Shown here in pieces: positions 1 to 7,242 of a stretch of 24,133 bases of DNA. The DNA is from an uncultured Collinsella sp. (GTDB lineage Bacteria; Actinomycetota; Coriobacteriia; Coriobacteriales; Coriobacteriaceae). Every line of letters starts with the position of its first letter. Within the stretch, counting starts at the first letter, position 1. A program made the position numbers and the translations under genes. The DNA lies in NCBI GenBank assembly GCA_902475475.1, contig CABRZY010000005.1, positions 1-24,133 on the forward strand. The letters run 5' to 3'. The notes under the pieces are model-generated. The model was not told the DNA's origin. It did not search any database and saw nothing but the letters and a program-made list of their open reading frames with translations.

Positions 1-369
1 TGGGCCATACTGGCGGCGCCCCCTGGTACCGATCCTGCGGCCTGCATGGATGCGGCGCGCGCGGTATGTCCCGAGGCGGCATCGCTTGTCAGTGCCGGAC
101 GCATCTCGGCGACGAGCAAGCACCCCACCGAGACGAACATCGTCTTTATGCTTGACACGCTCGAGCTCTACACCATCAAACGCCGCATGCGCTCCGCACA
201 GGCTAAGCTGCGCCGGGACCATTCGCTCGATGAACAGGCGCGGCGCGTGCTGACCATGCAGGCGGTGCAGGACGCGCAGCGTCAGCGCGAGCTCGAAAAG
301 TCGATTGGCGGCGTGGCCGACCCGTTCCGTTTGATCGGTTTGGAGACTGCGGGCGCCGACCAGGCCTAG
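1..369 (+). CDS. dnaG: DNA primase DnaG, C-terminal end (5' partial)
   Basis: The reading frame is open from base 1 and ends at TAG 367-369, so only about the last 122 residues are present. The visible part is a charged, helical tail with segments such as ELYTIKRRMRSAQAKLRR and QAVQDAQRQRELEKSIGG. This resembles the end of the C-terminal helicase-binding domain of bacterial primases, which lays RNA primers at the replication fork and contacts DnaB. No catalytic TOPRIM or zinc-finger part lies in the window. The assignment rests on this helical tail and on the position directly before rpoD, the classical dnaG-rpoD macromolecular synthesis order. A different protein with a helical C-terminus cannot be excluded without the upstream sequence. 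Confidence 0.72.
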   Translation, partial: WAILAAPPGTDPAACMDAARAVCPEAASLVSAGRISATSKHPTETNIVFMLDTLELYTIKRRMRSAQAKLRRDHSLDEQARRVLTMQAVQDAQRQRELEKSIGGVADPFRLIGLETAGADQA

Positions 370-397
370 ATGTTGTGGTCAACCAGCGTATTCTCGC

Positions 398-425
398 CTA
401 TATCCAGACCTCTTTTTGGGTATAG
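398..425. repeat. AT-rich inverted repeat in the rpoD leader
   Basis: CTATATCCA (398-406) and TGGGTATAG (417-425) form a 9-bp stem with one G-T wobble around a 10-nt pyrimidine-rich loop. It lies between dnaG and rpoD, just upstream of the likely rpoD -10 element. It could be a weak hairpin after dnaG or an operator. No run of T follows it, so a classical terminator is unlikely. Confidence 0.4.
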
Positions 426-438
426 ACGTTACTGCGTG

Positions 439-447
439 TGCTAAAGT
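439..447 (+). promoter_or_regulatory. Probable extended -10 promoter of rpoD
   Basis: TGC followed by TAAAGT forms an extended -10 element 33 nt upstream of the rpoD start codon at 480. No good -35 box is visible at normal spacing. The same TGN-plus-hexamer arrangement precedes several other genes in the window (7757, 8858, 19691, 20701), which supports the reading. Confidence 0.4.
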
Positions 448-479
448 ATTGAGTCCTGTGGACTATGAAGGGAGAATCT

Positions 480-1829
480 GTGCCAAAAAAGACTGAGAGC
501 ACGGGTACTGGGCTGGAATCCTACGTTGCAAAGCTCATGGGCAACGGCTCAAACAGGACTTCGGTAACCGAGGACGAGATTCAGGTCGCCCTGAAGGATA
601 TCGATGTAACTGATGAGCAGCTCACCGCGGTGTATTCCGCGCTGCGCAACAGCGGCATCCAGATTATCTCCGCGAGCGGTAACGACGACGCCCCCATGGA
701 CGTCGACGATGACGATAACGATACCGATACCGACGACTTTGGTGACGATGACGAGCACGATTCCGGCTCGCTCGACGATCACGAGCTCAAGATGGCCCGT
801 CAGGCCGATGCCGAGATGGGCTCCTCCAAGAGCAAGAAGAAGCGCACCGTGCGCACGTCCCGTTCGCGTTCGCGCGTGCGCGGTATCGACGCCTCCACGG
901 TGATGCTGACCGGCGACCCTGTCCGCATGTACCTCAAGGAGATCGGTAAGGTCGACCTGCTGACCGCCTCCGAAGAGGTCGATCTGGCTATGAAGATTGA
1001 GGCGGGTCTCGAAGCCACTGAGAAGCTCGAGGCCGCCGAGGCGGGTGAGCTTGAGCTCACTCGTTCCGAGATGCGTCGTCTGACCCGTATCGAGAATGTC
1101 GGTCTTGAGGCCAAGCAGGCGCTCATTAGCGCCAACCTGCGTCTGGTCGTCTCCATCGCCAAGCGCTACGTCGGTCGCGGCATGCTGTTCCTGGACCTGA
1201 TTCAGGAGGGCAACCTCGGTCTGATTCGCGCCGTCGAGAAGTTCGACTACCAGAAGGGCTTTAAGTTCTCCACGTACGCCACGTGGTGGATCCGTCAGGC
1301 CATTACGCGCGCTATCGCCGACCAGGCCCGTACCATCCGTATTCCCGTGCACATGGTCGAGACCATCAATAAGCTCGTCCGCGTGCAGCGCCAGCTCCTC
1401 CAGGACCTGGGCCGCGACCCGACCCCCGAGGAGATCGGTGCCGAGATGGACATGAGCGCCGACCGTGTCCGCGAGATCCAGAAGATTTCGCAGGAGCCCG
1501 TGTCGCTCGAGACCCCGATCGGTGAGGAAGAGGATTCCCAGCTGGGCGACTTCATCGAGGACTCCCAGGCTATCGTTCCGCCCGATGCCGCCAGCTTCTC
1601 CATGCTGCAGGAGCAGCTCACCCAGGTGCTCGATTCGCTTGCCGATCGCGAGCGCAAGGTTATCGAGCTGCGCTTTGGCCTTGTCGACGGACATCCCCGT
1701 ACGCTCGAGGAAGTCGGTCGCGAGTTTGGCGTCACGCGCGAGCGTATCCGCCAGATCGAGTCCAAGACCCTGGCCAAGCTCCGTCACCCGAGCCGCTCTA
1801 GCAAGCTGAAGGACTACATCGAAAGCTAG
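480..1829 (+). CDS. rpoD: RNA polymerase principal sigma factor (RpoD/SigA)
   Basis: This is the primary sigma-70 factor, which directs RNA polymerase to housekeeping promoters. I place the start at GTG 480 because AAGGGAG (468-474) lies 5 nt before it. The upstream in-frame ATG at 465 would put that Shine-Dalgarno inside the coding region. The product is then 449 aa. Residues 1-60 look like a short region 1.1. A very acidic linker follows (about residues 70-95, a run of D and E), then a Lys/Arg/Ser-rich stretch (about 114-135). Region 1.2 contains DPVRMYLKEIG and region 2 contains NLRLVVSIAKRYVGRGMLFL and YATWWIRQAITRAI. Region 4 ends with the helix-turn-helix EVGREFGVTRERIRQIESK. The complete set of regions identifies a primary sigma factor rather than an alternative one. 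Confidence 0.97.
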   Translation: MPKKTESTGTGLESYVAKLMGNGSNRTSVTEDEIQVALKDIDVTDEQLTAVYSALRNSGIQIISASGNDDAPMDVDDDDNDTDTDDFGDDDEHDSGSLDDHELKMARQADAEMGSSKSKKKRTVRTSRSRSRVRGIDASTVMLTGDPVRMYLKEIGKVDLLTASEEVDLAMKIEAGLEATEKLEAAEAGELELTRSEMRRLTRIENVGLEAKQALISANLRLVVSIAKRYVGRGMLFLDLIQEGNLGLIRAVEKFDYQKGFKFSTYATWWIRQAITRAIADQARTIRIPVHMVETINKLVRVQRQLLQDLGRDPTPEEIGAEMDMSADRVREIQKISQEPVSLETPIGEEEDSQLGDFIEDSQAIVPPDAASFSMLQEQLTQVLDSLADRERKVIELRFGLVDGHPRTLEEVGREFGVTRERIRQIESKTLAKLRHPSRSSKLKDYIES

Positions 1830-1838
1830 TCAAGCAAG

Positions 1839-1873
1839 AAGCGCCCTCAAGCACATCTGCCTGGGGGCGCTTT
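1839..1873 (+). terminator. rpoD terminator hairpin
   Basis: AAGCGCCC (1839-1846) pairs with GGGCGCTT (1865-1872) across an 18-nt loop, starting 9 nt after the rpoD stop codon. The T tract is short (TTTC), so termination may be incomplete. Confidence 0.6.
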
Positions 1874-1877
1874 CATG

Positions 1878-1905
1878 TAGTCATTGGGGACGTCCCCAAT
1901 GACTA
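1878..1905. repeat. Perfect 28-nt palindrome (REP-like element)
   Basis: TAGTCATTGGGGAC is followed immediately by its exact reverse complement GTCCCCAATGACTA. The element sits between the rpoD terminator and the tRNA promoter. A degenerate relative with identical outer ends lies at 22119-22146. Two copies at gene ends suggest a dispersed palindromic repeat family rather than a local operator. The family is not identified from the sequence alone. Confidence 0.7.
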
Positions 1906-1931
1906 GGTCGGAAAATTTCTTAAAAAAGTTC

Positions 1932-1959
1932 TTGCCCTGAGCTGATTCGTCCGTATAAT
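1932..1959 (+). promoter_or_regulatory. Promoter of the tRNA-Asn pair
   Basis: A -35 box TTGCCC (1932-1937) and a consensus -10 box TATAAT (1954-1959) are separated by 16 bp. Transcription should start near 1966, about 24 nt before the first tRNA. This is the closest match to the sigma-70 consensus in the window, as expected for a stable RNA gene. Confidence 0.8.
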
Positions 1960-1989
1960 AAACTTCGTTGCTTGAGAGCACGCACCTAT

Positions 1990-2064
1990 TCCTCGGTAGC
2001 TCAATGGTAGAGCACGCGGCTGTTAACCGCGCTGTTGTAGGTTCGAGTCCTACCCGGGGAGCCA
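1990..2064 (+). tRNA. tRNA-Asn (GTT), copy 1
   Basis: The 75-nt sequence folds as a full cloverleaf. The acceptor stem is TCCTCGG (1990-1996) with CCGGGGA. The D arm is GCTC/GAGC. The anticodon stem is CGCGG/CCGCG with loop CTGTTAA, which gives anticodon GTT at 2022-2024. The T arm is GTAGG-TTCGAGT-CCTAC. The discriminator is G2061 and CCA is genome-encoded at 2062-2064. The gene decodes AAC/AAU. Confidence 0.97.
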
Positions 2065-2073
2065 GAATTTCTC

Positions 2074-2094
2074 AGCCCATTTCGCTGGGCTTTT
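2074..2094 (+). terminator. Terminator between the two tRNA-Asn genes
   Basis: AGCCCA (2074-2079), a 6-nt loop, then TGGGCT (2086-2091) running into TTTT. The stem is short (6 bp) but the position, 9 nt after the first CCA, fits a terminator that lets only part of the transcripts reach the second tRNA. Confidence 0.6.
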
Positions 2095-2098
2095 AAAT

Positions 2099-2173
2099 TC
2101 CTCGGTAGCTCAATGGTAGAGCACGCGGCTGTTAACCGCGCTGTTGTAGGTTCGAGTCCTACCCGGGGAGCCA
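2099..2173 (+). tRNA. tRNA-Asn (GTT), copy 2
   Basis: This gene is identical over all 75 nt to the copy at 1990-2064, with the anticodon GTT at 2131-2133 and encoded CCA at 2171-2173. The identity starts only a few bases before the tRNA and stops at the CCA, so the pair looks like a tandem duplication of the tRNA unit. I see no separate promoter, so it probably depends on read-through from the promoter at 1932-1959. Confidence 0.97.
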
Positions 2174-2179
2174 GGTTTT

Positions 2180-2209
2180 AAAACCCGTCGCTTATGCGGC
2201 GGGTTTTTT
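2180..2209 (+). terminator. Terminator after the tRNA-Asn pair
   Basis: AAAACCCGTCGC (2180-2191), loop TTAT, then GCGGCGGGTTTT (2196-2207) continuing in T to 2209. The 12-bp stem has one T-G wobble. This is a textbook intrinsic terminator ending the tRNA transcript. Confidence 0.9.
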
Positions 2210-2305
2210 CATGCCGCGATCGCCAGTGGCGAACGTTACCGTATCAACATTTCGTGTCGAGGATGTAATCGCGAACCCCGCCGCCTTAACATGGCGCTGT
2301 CGTTG

Positions 2306-2311
2306 TAAACT
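2306..2311 (+). promoter_or_regulatory. Possible -10 element of the asp23-fakA-recG operon
   Basis: TAAACT sits 57 nt before the asp23 start. The only -35-like sequence, TTAACA (2286-2291), is 14 bp away, which is too close for a good promoter. The rest of the interval from 2210 to 2367 shows no gene. Confidence 0.3.
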
Positions 2312-2367
2312 ATTGGAATGATTGCTCCCACGACATGGTGCCGCGAGTACCAGAAAAGGAGATTCTT

Positions 2368-2724
2368 GTGTCTGAGACCATTAACGGCAGCCTGAGCGTC
2401 TCGAACGACGTTATTGCCGATATTGCCGGTTATGCCGCGATGACGTGCTACGGCGTCGTCGGTATGGCTGAACAGCTGCAGGGCGCCGAGAGCGTGCGCC
2501 TGCTTGCCGGCCAGCGCCTCCGCAAGGGCGTGCTTGTTTCCGCCGACGAGAACGGCCTCACGGTCGACCTTCACGTCGTGCTCGAGAACGGCGTCAACAT
2601 GAAGTCCGTCTGCCACAATCTTTCGAGCTCCGTCGCCTTCACCCTGCAGGAGATCGCCCAGATCGATCCCGCCAGCCTTAAGATCGGCATTCACATCGAC
2701 GCGCTCAAGAGCCGTCTGAACTAG
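2368..2724 (+). CDS. Asp23/Gls24 family envelope stress protein (YloU-like)
   Basis: The 118-aa product is a compact Asp23/Gls24-family protein. Members are small, membrane-associated or cytosolic proteins linked to cell-envelope and alkaline stress, with no known enzyme activity. The start is GTG 2368, because AAAGGAG (2355-2361) lies 6 nt before it and the in-frame ATG at 2335 has no ribosome binding site. Family-like features are the segments VIADIAGYAAMTCYGVVGMA and VDLHVVLENGVNMKSVC, and the alternation of strands and helices up to IGIHIDALKSRL. It lies 27 nt before fakA, the same pairing as yloU-yloV in Bacillus. I infer co-transcription and a shared role in membrane or lipid homeostasis. 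Confidence 0.88.
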   Translation: MSETINGSLSVSNDVIADIAGYAAMTCYGVVGMAEQLQGAESVRLLAGQRLRKGVLVSADENGLTVDLHVVLENGVNMKSVCHNLSSSVAFTLQEIAQIDPASLKIGIHIDALKSRLN

Positions 2725-2751
2725 CATCCGAATACGGAGATTTCACCACTC

Positions 2752-4413
2752 ATGATTGCAAAGACCATTCGCACCTGTTTTCCGATCGCTGCGGCTGCCG
2801 TTTCCGAAAAGGCCGAGGAGATCAACAAGCTCAACGTCTTCCCCGTACCCGACGGTGACACCGGCACCAACATGTCGCTCACGCTCGCCTCGGTGACCAA
2901 GGAGCTTTCCGCCCTTCCCGCCGATGCCGACATGGAGGCCATTGCCGGCGCTATTACCCACGGCTCCCTGATGGGCGCCCGCGGCAACTCCGGTGTCATC
3001 ACGTCGCAGATCCTACGCGGCGTGGCCGAGGGCCTTGTCTCTGCCGACGAGCCCATTACGTCCGCCAATATCGCCTTCGCCTTCCGCCGTGCCGTCAAGG
3101 TCGCCTTCCAGGCTGTTCGTAAGCCCATCGAGGGCACGATTCTCACGGTCCTGCGTGATGTTTCGACCAAGGCAGACGAGTGCGAGAAGAAGAAATTCTC
3201 TGCCGAGGATGCGCTCGACGCCATCGTCGTCGAGGCCTACCAGTCCGTCGCCCGCACGCCCGACCTGCTGCCCGTCCTCAAGGAGAACGGCGTGGTCGAC
3301 TCCGGTGCCTTTGGCTTTGCCATCTTCTTGGAGAACTTTGTTGCCGCCGCCCTTGGCCGCAGCACCGTTGTCGAGGATTTCTCCGCTACGTTTGATTCCG
3401 CCGGCTCTGCCCGCGATGCCGCCCTTGGCCGCGTTGAGATCGAGGCCAACGACGACTGGGAGGGCTCGGAGTTCCGCTACTGCAACGAGTTCCTCTTTAA
3501 GGCCGATGCCCCGTTTGACGAGGACGAATGCCTTAAGTTCCTGGGCTCCATGGGCGACTGCGAGTTGCTCGTGGGTGCCTATCCCGACTACAAGATCCAC
3601 GTGCACTCCAACACCCCCAACCTGGTGCTCGAGCACATGCTGCAGCTTGGTCAGATCTATGAGGTCTTTATCCACAACATGGAGATGGAGGCCCACGACC
3701 GTACCGCTAAGATCCACGAGGATCAGGAGAAGGCCGCCGAGCCCGCGAAGGCCCTGGGCTTTGTCGCCGTTGCCGCCGGTTCCGGTGAGGCCGACATCCT
3801 CAAGTCCCTCGGCGTTGACGTGATCGTCTCGGGTGGCCAGACCATGAACCCCTCGACCGCCGACCTGTTGGGCGCCGTCGACCAGGTCAACGCGACCTCG
3901 GTCATCATCCTGCCCAATAACGGCAACATCCGCATGGCTGCCGAGGCCGCAGCCTCTGCCTGCACCGACAAGAAGGTCGCCGTCGTTCCCACCAAGACCG
4001 TCCCGCAGGCGTTCTCCGCGCTGTTCGCCGTCCTGCCCGATTCTGAGCTCGAGGACGCCGTTGCCGCCATGGTTGACGCCATCAGCGAGGTCCGCGATGG
4101 CGAGGTCACGCGCGCCGTGCGCGACTCCAGCGCCTCGGACGGCTCTCCGATTCACTCCGGTGACGTCATGGGCATCATCGCCGGCTCCATCGACGTGGTC
4201 GGTTCCGACGTGAAGCAGGTCACGCTCGACTGCATCAACCGCATGCAGGAGGAAGAGGAGGGTGACGCGCTGACGATTCTGGCCGGCGAGGAGCTGTCCG
4301 ACGAGGCCTTCCAGGAGATCGTCGACGCCATCGAGGAGGCTCAGCCCGACTTGGAGATCGACGCCCATCGTGGCGAGCAGCCGCTCTATCCCGTGATCTT
4401 CTCGATCGAGTAG
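2752..4413 (+). CDS. fakA: Fatty acid kinase catalytic subunit FakA (DhaL/YloV family)
   Basis: FakA phosphorylates fatty acids that are presented by a separate FakB carrier. The acyl-phosphate then feeds PlsY or, through PlsX, acyl-ACP. The 553-aa length matches the family (about 550). The N-terminal DhaL kinase domain carries the metal- and ATP-binding motif NVFPVPDGDTGTNM (residues 28-41, with Asp34 and Asp36) and the glycine-rich GSLMGARGNSG. The middle and C-terminal parts, up to the terminal YPVIFSIE, form the regulatory and FakB-interacting region typical of YloV proteins. GGAG (2736-2739) lies 12 nt before ATG 2752, a rather long spacing. Its recG neighbour starts 11 nt after the stop. 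No fakB (DegV family) gene is in the window, so the carrier must be encoded elsewhere. Confidence 0.92.
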   Translation: MIAKTIRTCFPIAAAAVSEKAEEINKLNVFPVPDGDTGTNMSLTLASVTKELSALPADADMEAIAGAITHGSLMGARGNSGVITSQILRGVAEGLVSADEPITSANIAFAFRRAVKVAFQAVRKPIEGTILTVLRDVSTKADECEKKKFSAEDALDAIVVEAYQSVARTPDLLPVLKENGVVDSGAFGFAIFLENFVAAALGRSTVVEDFSATFDSAGSARDAALGRVEIEANDDWEGSEFRYCNEFLFKADAPFDEDECLKFLGSMGDCELLVGAYPDYKIHVHSNTPNLVLEHMLQLGQIYEVFIHNMEMEAHDRTAKIHEDQEKAAEPAKALGFVAVAAGSGEADILKSLGVDVIVSGGQTMNPSTADLLGAVDQVNATSVIILPNNGNIRMAAEAAASACTDKKVAVVPTKTVPQAFSALFAVLPDSELEDAVAAMVDAISEVRDGEVTRAVRDSSASDGSPIHSGDVMGIIAGSIDVVGSDVKQVTLDCINRMQEEEEGDALTILAGEELSDEAFQEIVDAIEEAQPDLEIDAHRGEQPLYPVIFSIE

Positions 4414-4423
4414 GCAACTGCCC

Positions 4424-6601
4424 ATGTCCGAGCTGTGCTCCGTGCCGCGCGTCTCGGAGCGCTTTGCCCAGAGCAATGCGCTCGATGAAGATATCGCGCG
4501 ACTCAAATATGTTTCGGGTAAACGCGAGGAGGCCCTTCGCCGTCTGGGAATTCGGACGGTGGGGGACCTCCTTCTCCATATCCCTCATCGATACCTCGAC
4601 TTTACCCGTTCTTGGTCTATCGAGATGGCGCCCATCGGTACCGTGTGCACCATCATCGCCACGGTCGACCGTATCGTCCAAAAGCAGCCGCGTCCGCGCA
4701 TGCAGGTGACCGAGGTCTCGCTTGTTGACGAGACGGGCGTGCTGCAGGTCGCCTTTTTCCGCCAGCCCTGGATTGCCCAGCAGCTTAAGCAGGGAGACCG
4801 CCTGGCCGTGATGGGCAAGGTCGAGTTTGCCTACGGCTTTAAGCAGATGGCCTCGCCGCACTTTGAAAAGCTCGAGGACGGGCGTGCCGCAGGCACCATC
4901 CTGCCGGTCCATTACGTGAGTGATGGCGTGAGCCAGGCGTGGATGCGCCGCATCGTAAGCGGCGCGCTCGAGGTCGTCGGCAATCCCTTTGATCCCATTC
5001 CGGCACGCTTGCGCGTTAAGCGTCGCCTCATGAGCAATGCCCGCGCTTTGCGCTCGATCCACTTTCCCTCGAGCATGGCTGAGCGCGATATCGCGCGCGC
5101 ACGGCTTGCCTACGAGGAGTGCCTCTACCTGCAGCTGGCGCTGCGCCTGCGCAACGACGGCGGGCTGGTCGAGGTCGCTCCCTACGCCCACACCGCGGGC
5201 GAGCACCTGGCCGCGCTCAAGCAGGCCCTGCCGTTTTCGCTGAGCGACGAGCAGGAGGCCGCGTTCCAGGATATCCTGCACGATATGTGCGATGGTGGGC
5301 GCGTGATGAACCGCCTGCTGCTGGGTGATGTCGGTACCGGTAAGACCGCCGTTGCCGCCTGCGCGCTGGCTGTGGCTGCCGATAGCGGCACGCAGGCCTG
5401 CGTTATGGCGCCCACGGGCGTGCTGGCGCGCCAATATGCCGATAAGACCGGCCCTCTGCTCTCCCAGGCCGGCATGTCCTGGGCACTTCTGACGGGTGCC
5501 ACGCCGGCCTCAGAGCGCGACCGGATCCATGCCCAGCTGGAATCGGGCGAGCTTGATGTGCTCTTTGGCACCCACGCGGTCCTTTCGGATGACGTTACGT
5601 TCAAGCATCTGTCGCTCGTGGTCATCGATGAGCAGCACCGGTTTGGCGTAGGCCAACGCAACGCCCTGCGTGCGAAGGGCCCCGGTGCCGATCTGCTCGT
5701 TATGACGGCAACGCCCATCCCGCGTACGCTGGCGCTTTCGGTCTACGGCGATCTGGATACGAGCATCATCCGCCACCGGCCTGTTCCGGGTGCCGGTGTG
5801 ACGACGTGTGTTCTCACCGAGTCGAGCCGTGACCTCGCCTATGGAGCCATCCGCGAGGCGCATGACAAGGGTCAGCAGGCCTACGTGATTTGCCCGCTCG
5901 TGGAGCCGAGTGACTCGGCCGATGAGCTGGAAGACGTGCCCGGTATTGCCCGCGACGATGAGGGCCGCGTAACCGTCCCCGTGCCGCTGCACGATACGGC
6001 GACCGAGCTCGATCGCCTGCGTTTGGCGTTGCCGGGTCTTGCCATCGAGCGCCTTCACGGCCGTATGCCAGCGGGGGAGAAGGACCAGGTTATCGATGCC
6101 TTTAAGCGTGGCGAGATTGACGTGCTCGTCTCGACTACGGTGGTCGAGGTGGGCGTCGACGTGCCCAACGCCACCGTCATGGTCATCGAGAACGGCGAGC
6201 GCTTTGGTTTGGCTGCCCTGCACCAGCTGCGCGGTCGCGTGGGCCGTGGCAGCGTGTCGGGCACATGCCTGGTCATGACGCACTCCAAGGGCAACGGCGG
6301 CGCATCGGCGGCACAAGACCGTCTCCAGTCGCTCGAAAAGACCTCGGACGGCTTTACGCTCGCCCAGATGGACCTGCGCCTGCGCCATGAAGGCGAGATC
6401 CTGGGTTATCGCCAGCATGGTGGTGTGACCCTGCGCTTTGTCGACCTGGACGCCGACGAGGAGCTGATCGAGTGGGCCCATTTGGACGCGGTCGAGCTCT
6501 TGCGGTATGCTTGCAACCTTGACTCTGTGGCGACGCGTCCCTTGCGCGACGCGGTCGCCATGCGTTATCGACATATCTTTAAGGAGGTCAGCGGAGGATG
6601 A
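4424..6601 (+). CDS. recG: ATP-dependent DNA helicase RecG
   Basis: RecG is a monomeric superfamily 2 translocase that remodels stalled forks, Holliday junctions and R-loops. At 725 aa it is slightly longer than the usual 680-700. The N-terminal wedge/OB domain (about residues 60-170) is followed by motif I GDVGTGKTA (301-309), motif II as DEQHRFGVGQR (402-412) and the motif III region MTATPIPRTLAL. The C-terminal RecA domain contains VSTTVVEVGVDVPNA and the QLRGRVGRG motif. A loop of about 40 residues between motifs in the second lobe (around VPGIARDDEGR) probably explains the extra length. The gene is 11 nt after fakA and its TGA overlaps the ATG of rsmD (ATGA at 6598), so translation is probably coupled. 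Confidence 0.97.
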   Translation: MSELCSVPRVSERFAQSNALDEDIARLKYVSGKREEALRRLGIRTVGDLLLHIPHRYLDFTRSWSIEMAPIGTVCTIIATVDRIVQKQPRPRMQVTEVSLVDETGVLQVAFFRQPWIAQQLKQGDRLAVMGKVEFAYGFKQMASPHFEKLEDGRAAGTILPVHYVSDGVSQAWMRRIVSGALEVVGNPFDPIPARLRVKRRLMSNARALRSIHFPSSMAERDIARARLAYEECLYLQLALRLRNDGGLVEVAPYAHTAGEHLAALKQALPFSLSDEQEAAFQDILHDMCDGGRVMNRLLLGDVGTGKTAVAACALAVAADSGTQACVMAPTGVLARQYADKTGPLLSQAGMSWALLTGATPASERDRIHAQLESGELDVLFGTHAVLSDDVTFKHLSLVVIDEQHRFGVGQRNALRAKGPGADLLVMTATPIPRTLALSVYGDLDTSIIRHRPVPGAGVTTCVLTESSRDLAYGAIREAHDKGQQAYVICPLVEPSDSADELEDVPGIARDDEGRVTVPVPLHDTATELDRLRLALPGLAIERLHGRMPAGEKDQVIDAFKRGEIDVLVSTTVVEVGVDVPNATVMVIENGERFGLAALHQLRGRVGRGSVSGTCLVMTHSKGNGGASAAQDRLQSLEKTSDGFTLAQMDLRLRHEGEILGYRQHGGVTLRFVDLDADEELIEWAHLDAVELLRYACNLDSVATRPLRDAVAMRYRHIFKEVSGG

Positions 6602-7242
6602 GAATCATCGGCGGCGAATGGCGCGGTCGTAAGATCGAGGAGCCCCGTGGTCGCGATGTCACCCGCCCCACGACTGATCGCGTGCGCGAGGCGTGCGCAT
6701 CTATGGTCATGTCGGCATTCGATTTCGATTTGGACGAGGTTCGTGTGTTGGACGCCTTTGGCGGCTCCGGTGCCTTAGGGTTAGAGATGCTCTCTCGTGG
6801 GGCCCGCTCGCTCACGACGTTTGAGATCGATCGCAACGCCGCGCGGCTCATTACCAAGAATATCGAGTCGCTCTGCCGTGACCGTGCGCGTTGGCGCGTG
6901 GTCACGGGCGACATGCTGACGAGTGCCTCACGCGGTCGTGTACCGGGCGGCCCCTTTGATCTGGTCCTGCTCGACCCGCCCTATGCTTTTGGTGCCGAGC
7001 CGGTCGAGGAACTGCTGCAGAATCTGGCCCAGCAGGGTCTGCTTGCGTCTGGCGCTTACGCCCTGTTTGAGCATGCCGCCGCCGATGCGGGCGCGCATCC
7101 GGCAGACTTTGAGACTGTACGTGAGAAGCGCTACGGCATTACCTCGGTCGACCTGCTCCGTTGGGTCGGCGATAGCAAGGACGGCGGCACTGATGCTAAC
7201 GAAAATGACGAGGCAGTATCCCCGGAGGACGCCCATGAGTGA
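6598..7242 (+). CDS. rsmD: 16S rRNA (guanine(966)-N(2))-methyltransferase RsmD
   Basis: RsmD methylates G966 in helix 31 of 16S rRNA, using S-adenosylmethionine, during 30S assembly. The 214-aa protein has the family N-terminus MRIIGGEWRGRKI. The SAM-binding motif I is LDAFGGSGALGLE (51-63), and the catalytic DPPY tetrad is at residues 126-129 within LVLLDPPYAFG. The last 25 residues are acidic and look like a disordered extension. The start overlaps the recG stop by 4 nt, and AAGGAGG lies a few bases upstream of it. The stop overlaps the start of coaD by 8 nt. The recG-rsmD-coaD order is widespread in Gram-positive bacteria and supports the assignment. Confidence 0.95.
   Translation: MRIIGGEWRGRKIEEPRGRDVTRPTTDRVREACASMVMSAFDFDLDEVRVLDAFGGSGALGLEMLSRGARSLTTFEIDRNAARLITKNIESLCRDRARWRVVTGDMLTSASRGRVPGGPFDLVLLDPPYAFGAEPVEELLQNLAQQGLLASGAYALFEHAAADAGAHPADFETVREKRYGITSVDLLRWVGDSKDGGTDANENDEAVSPEDAHE

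Noticed and set aside
465..479. ATG 465 as the rpoD start
   Set aside because: The best Shine-Dalgarno (468-474) would lie within the coding sequence and clearly serves GTG 480.
549..1787. Long open frame on the minus strand through rpoD (412 codons)
   Set aside because: It lies opposite a certain gene, has Leu/Gly/Asp-rich composition typical of antisense codons in GC-rich genes, and has no recognisable motif.
3013..4506. 497-codon open frame antisense to fakA and the recG start
   Set aside because: It is again opposite well-supported genes, with no domain signature and no ribosome binding site of note.
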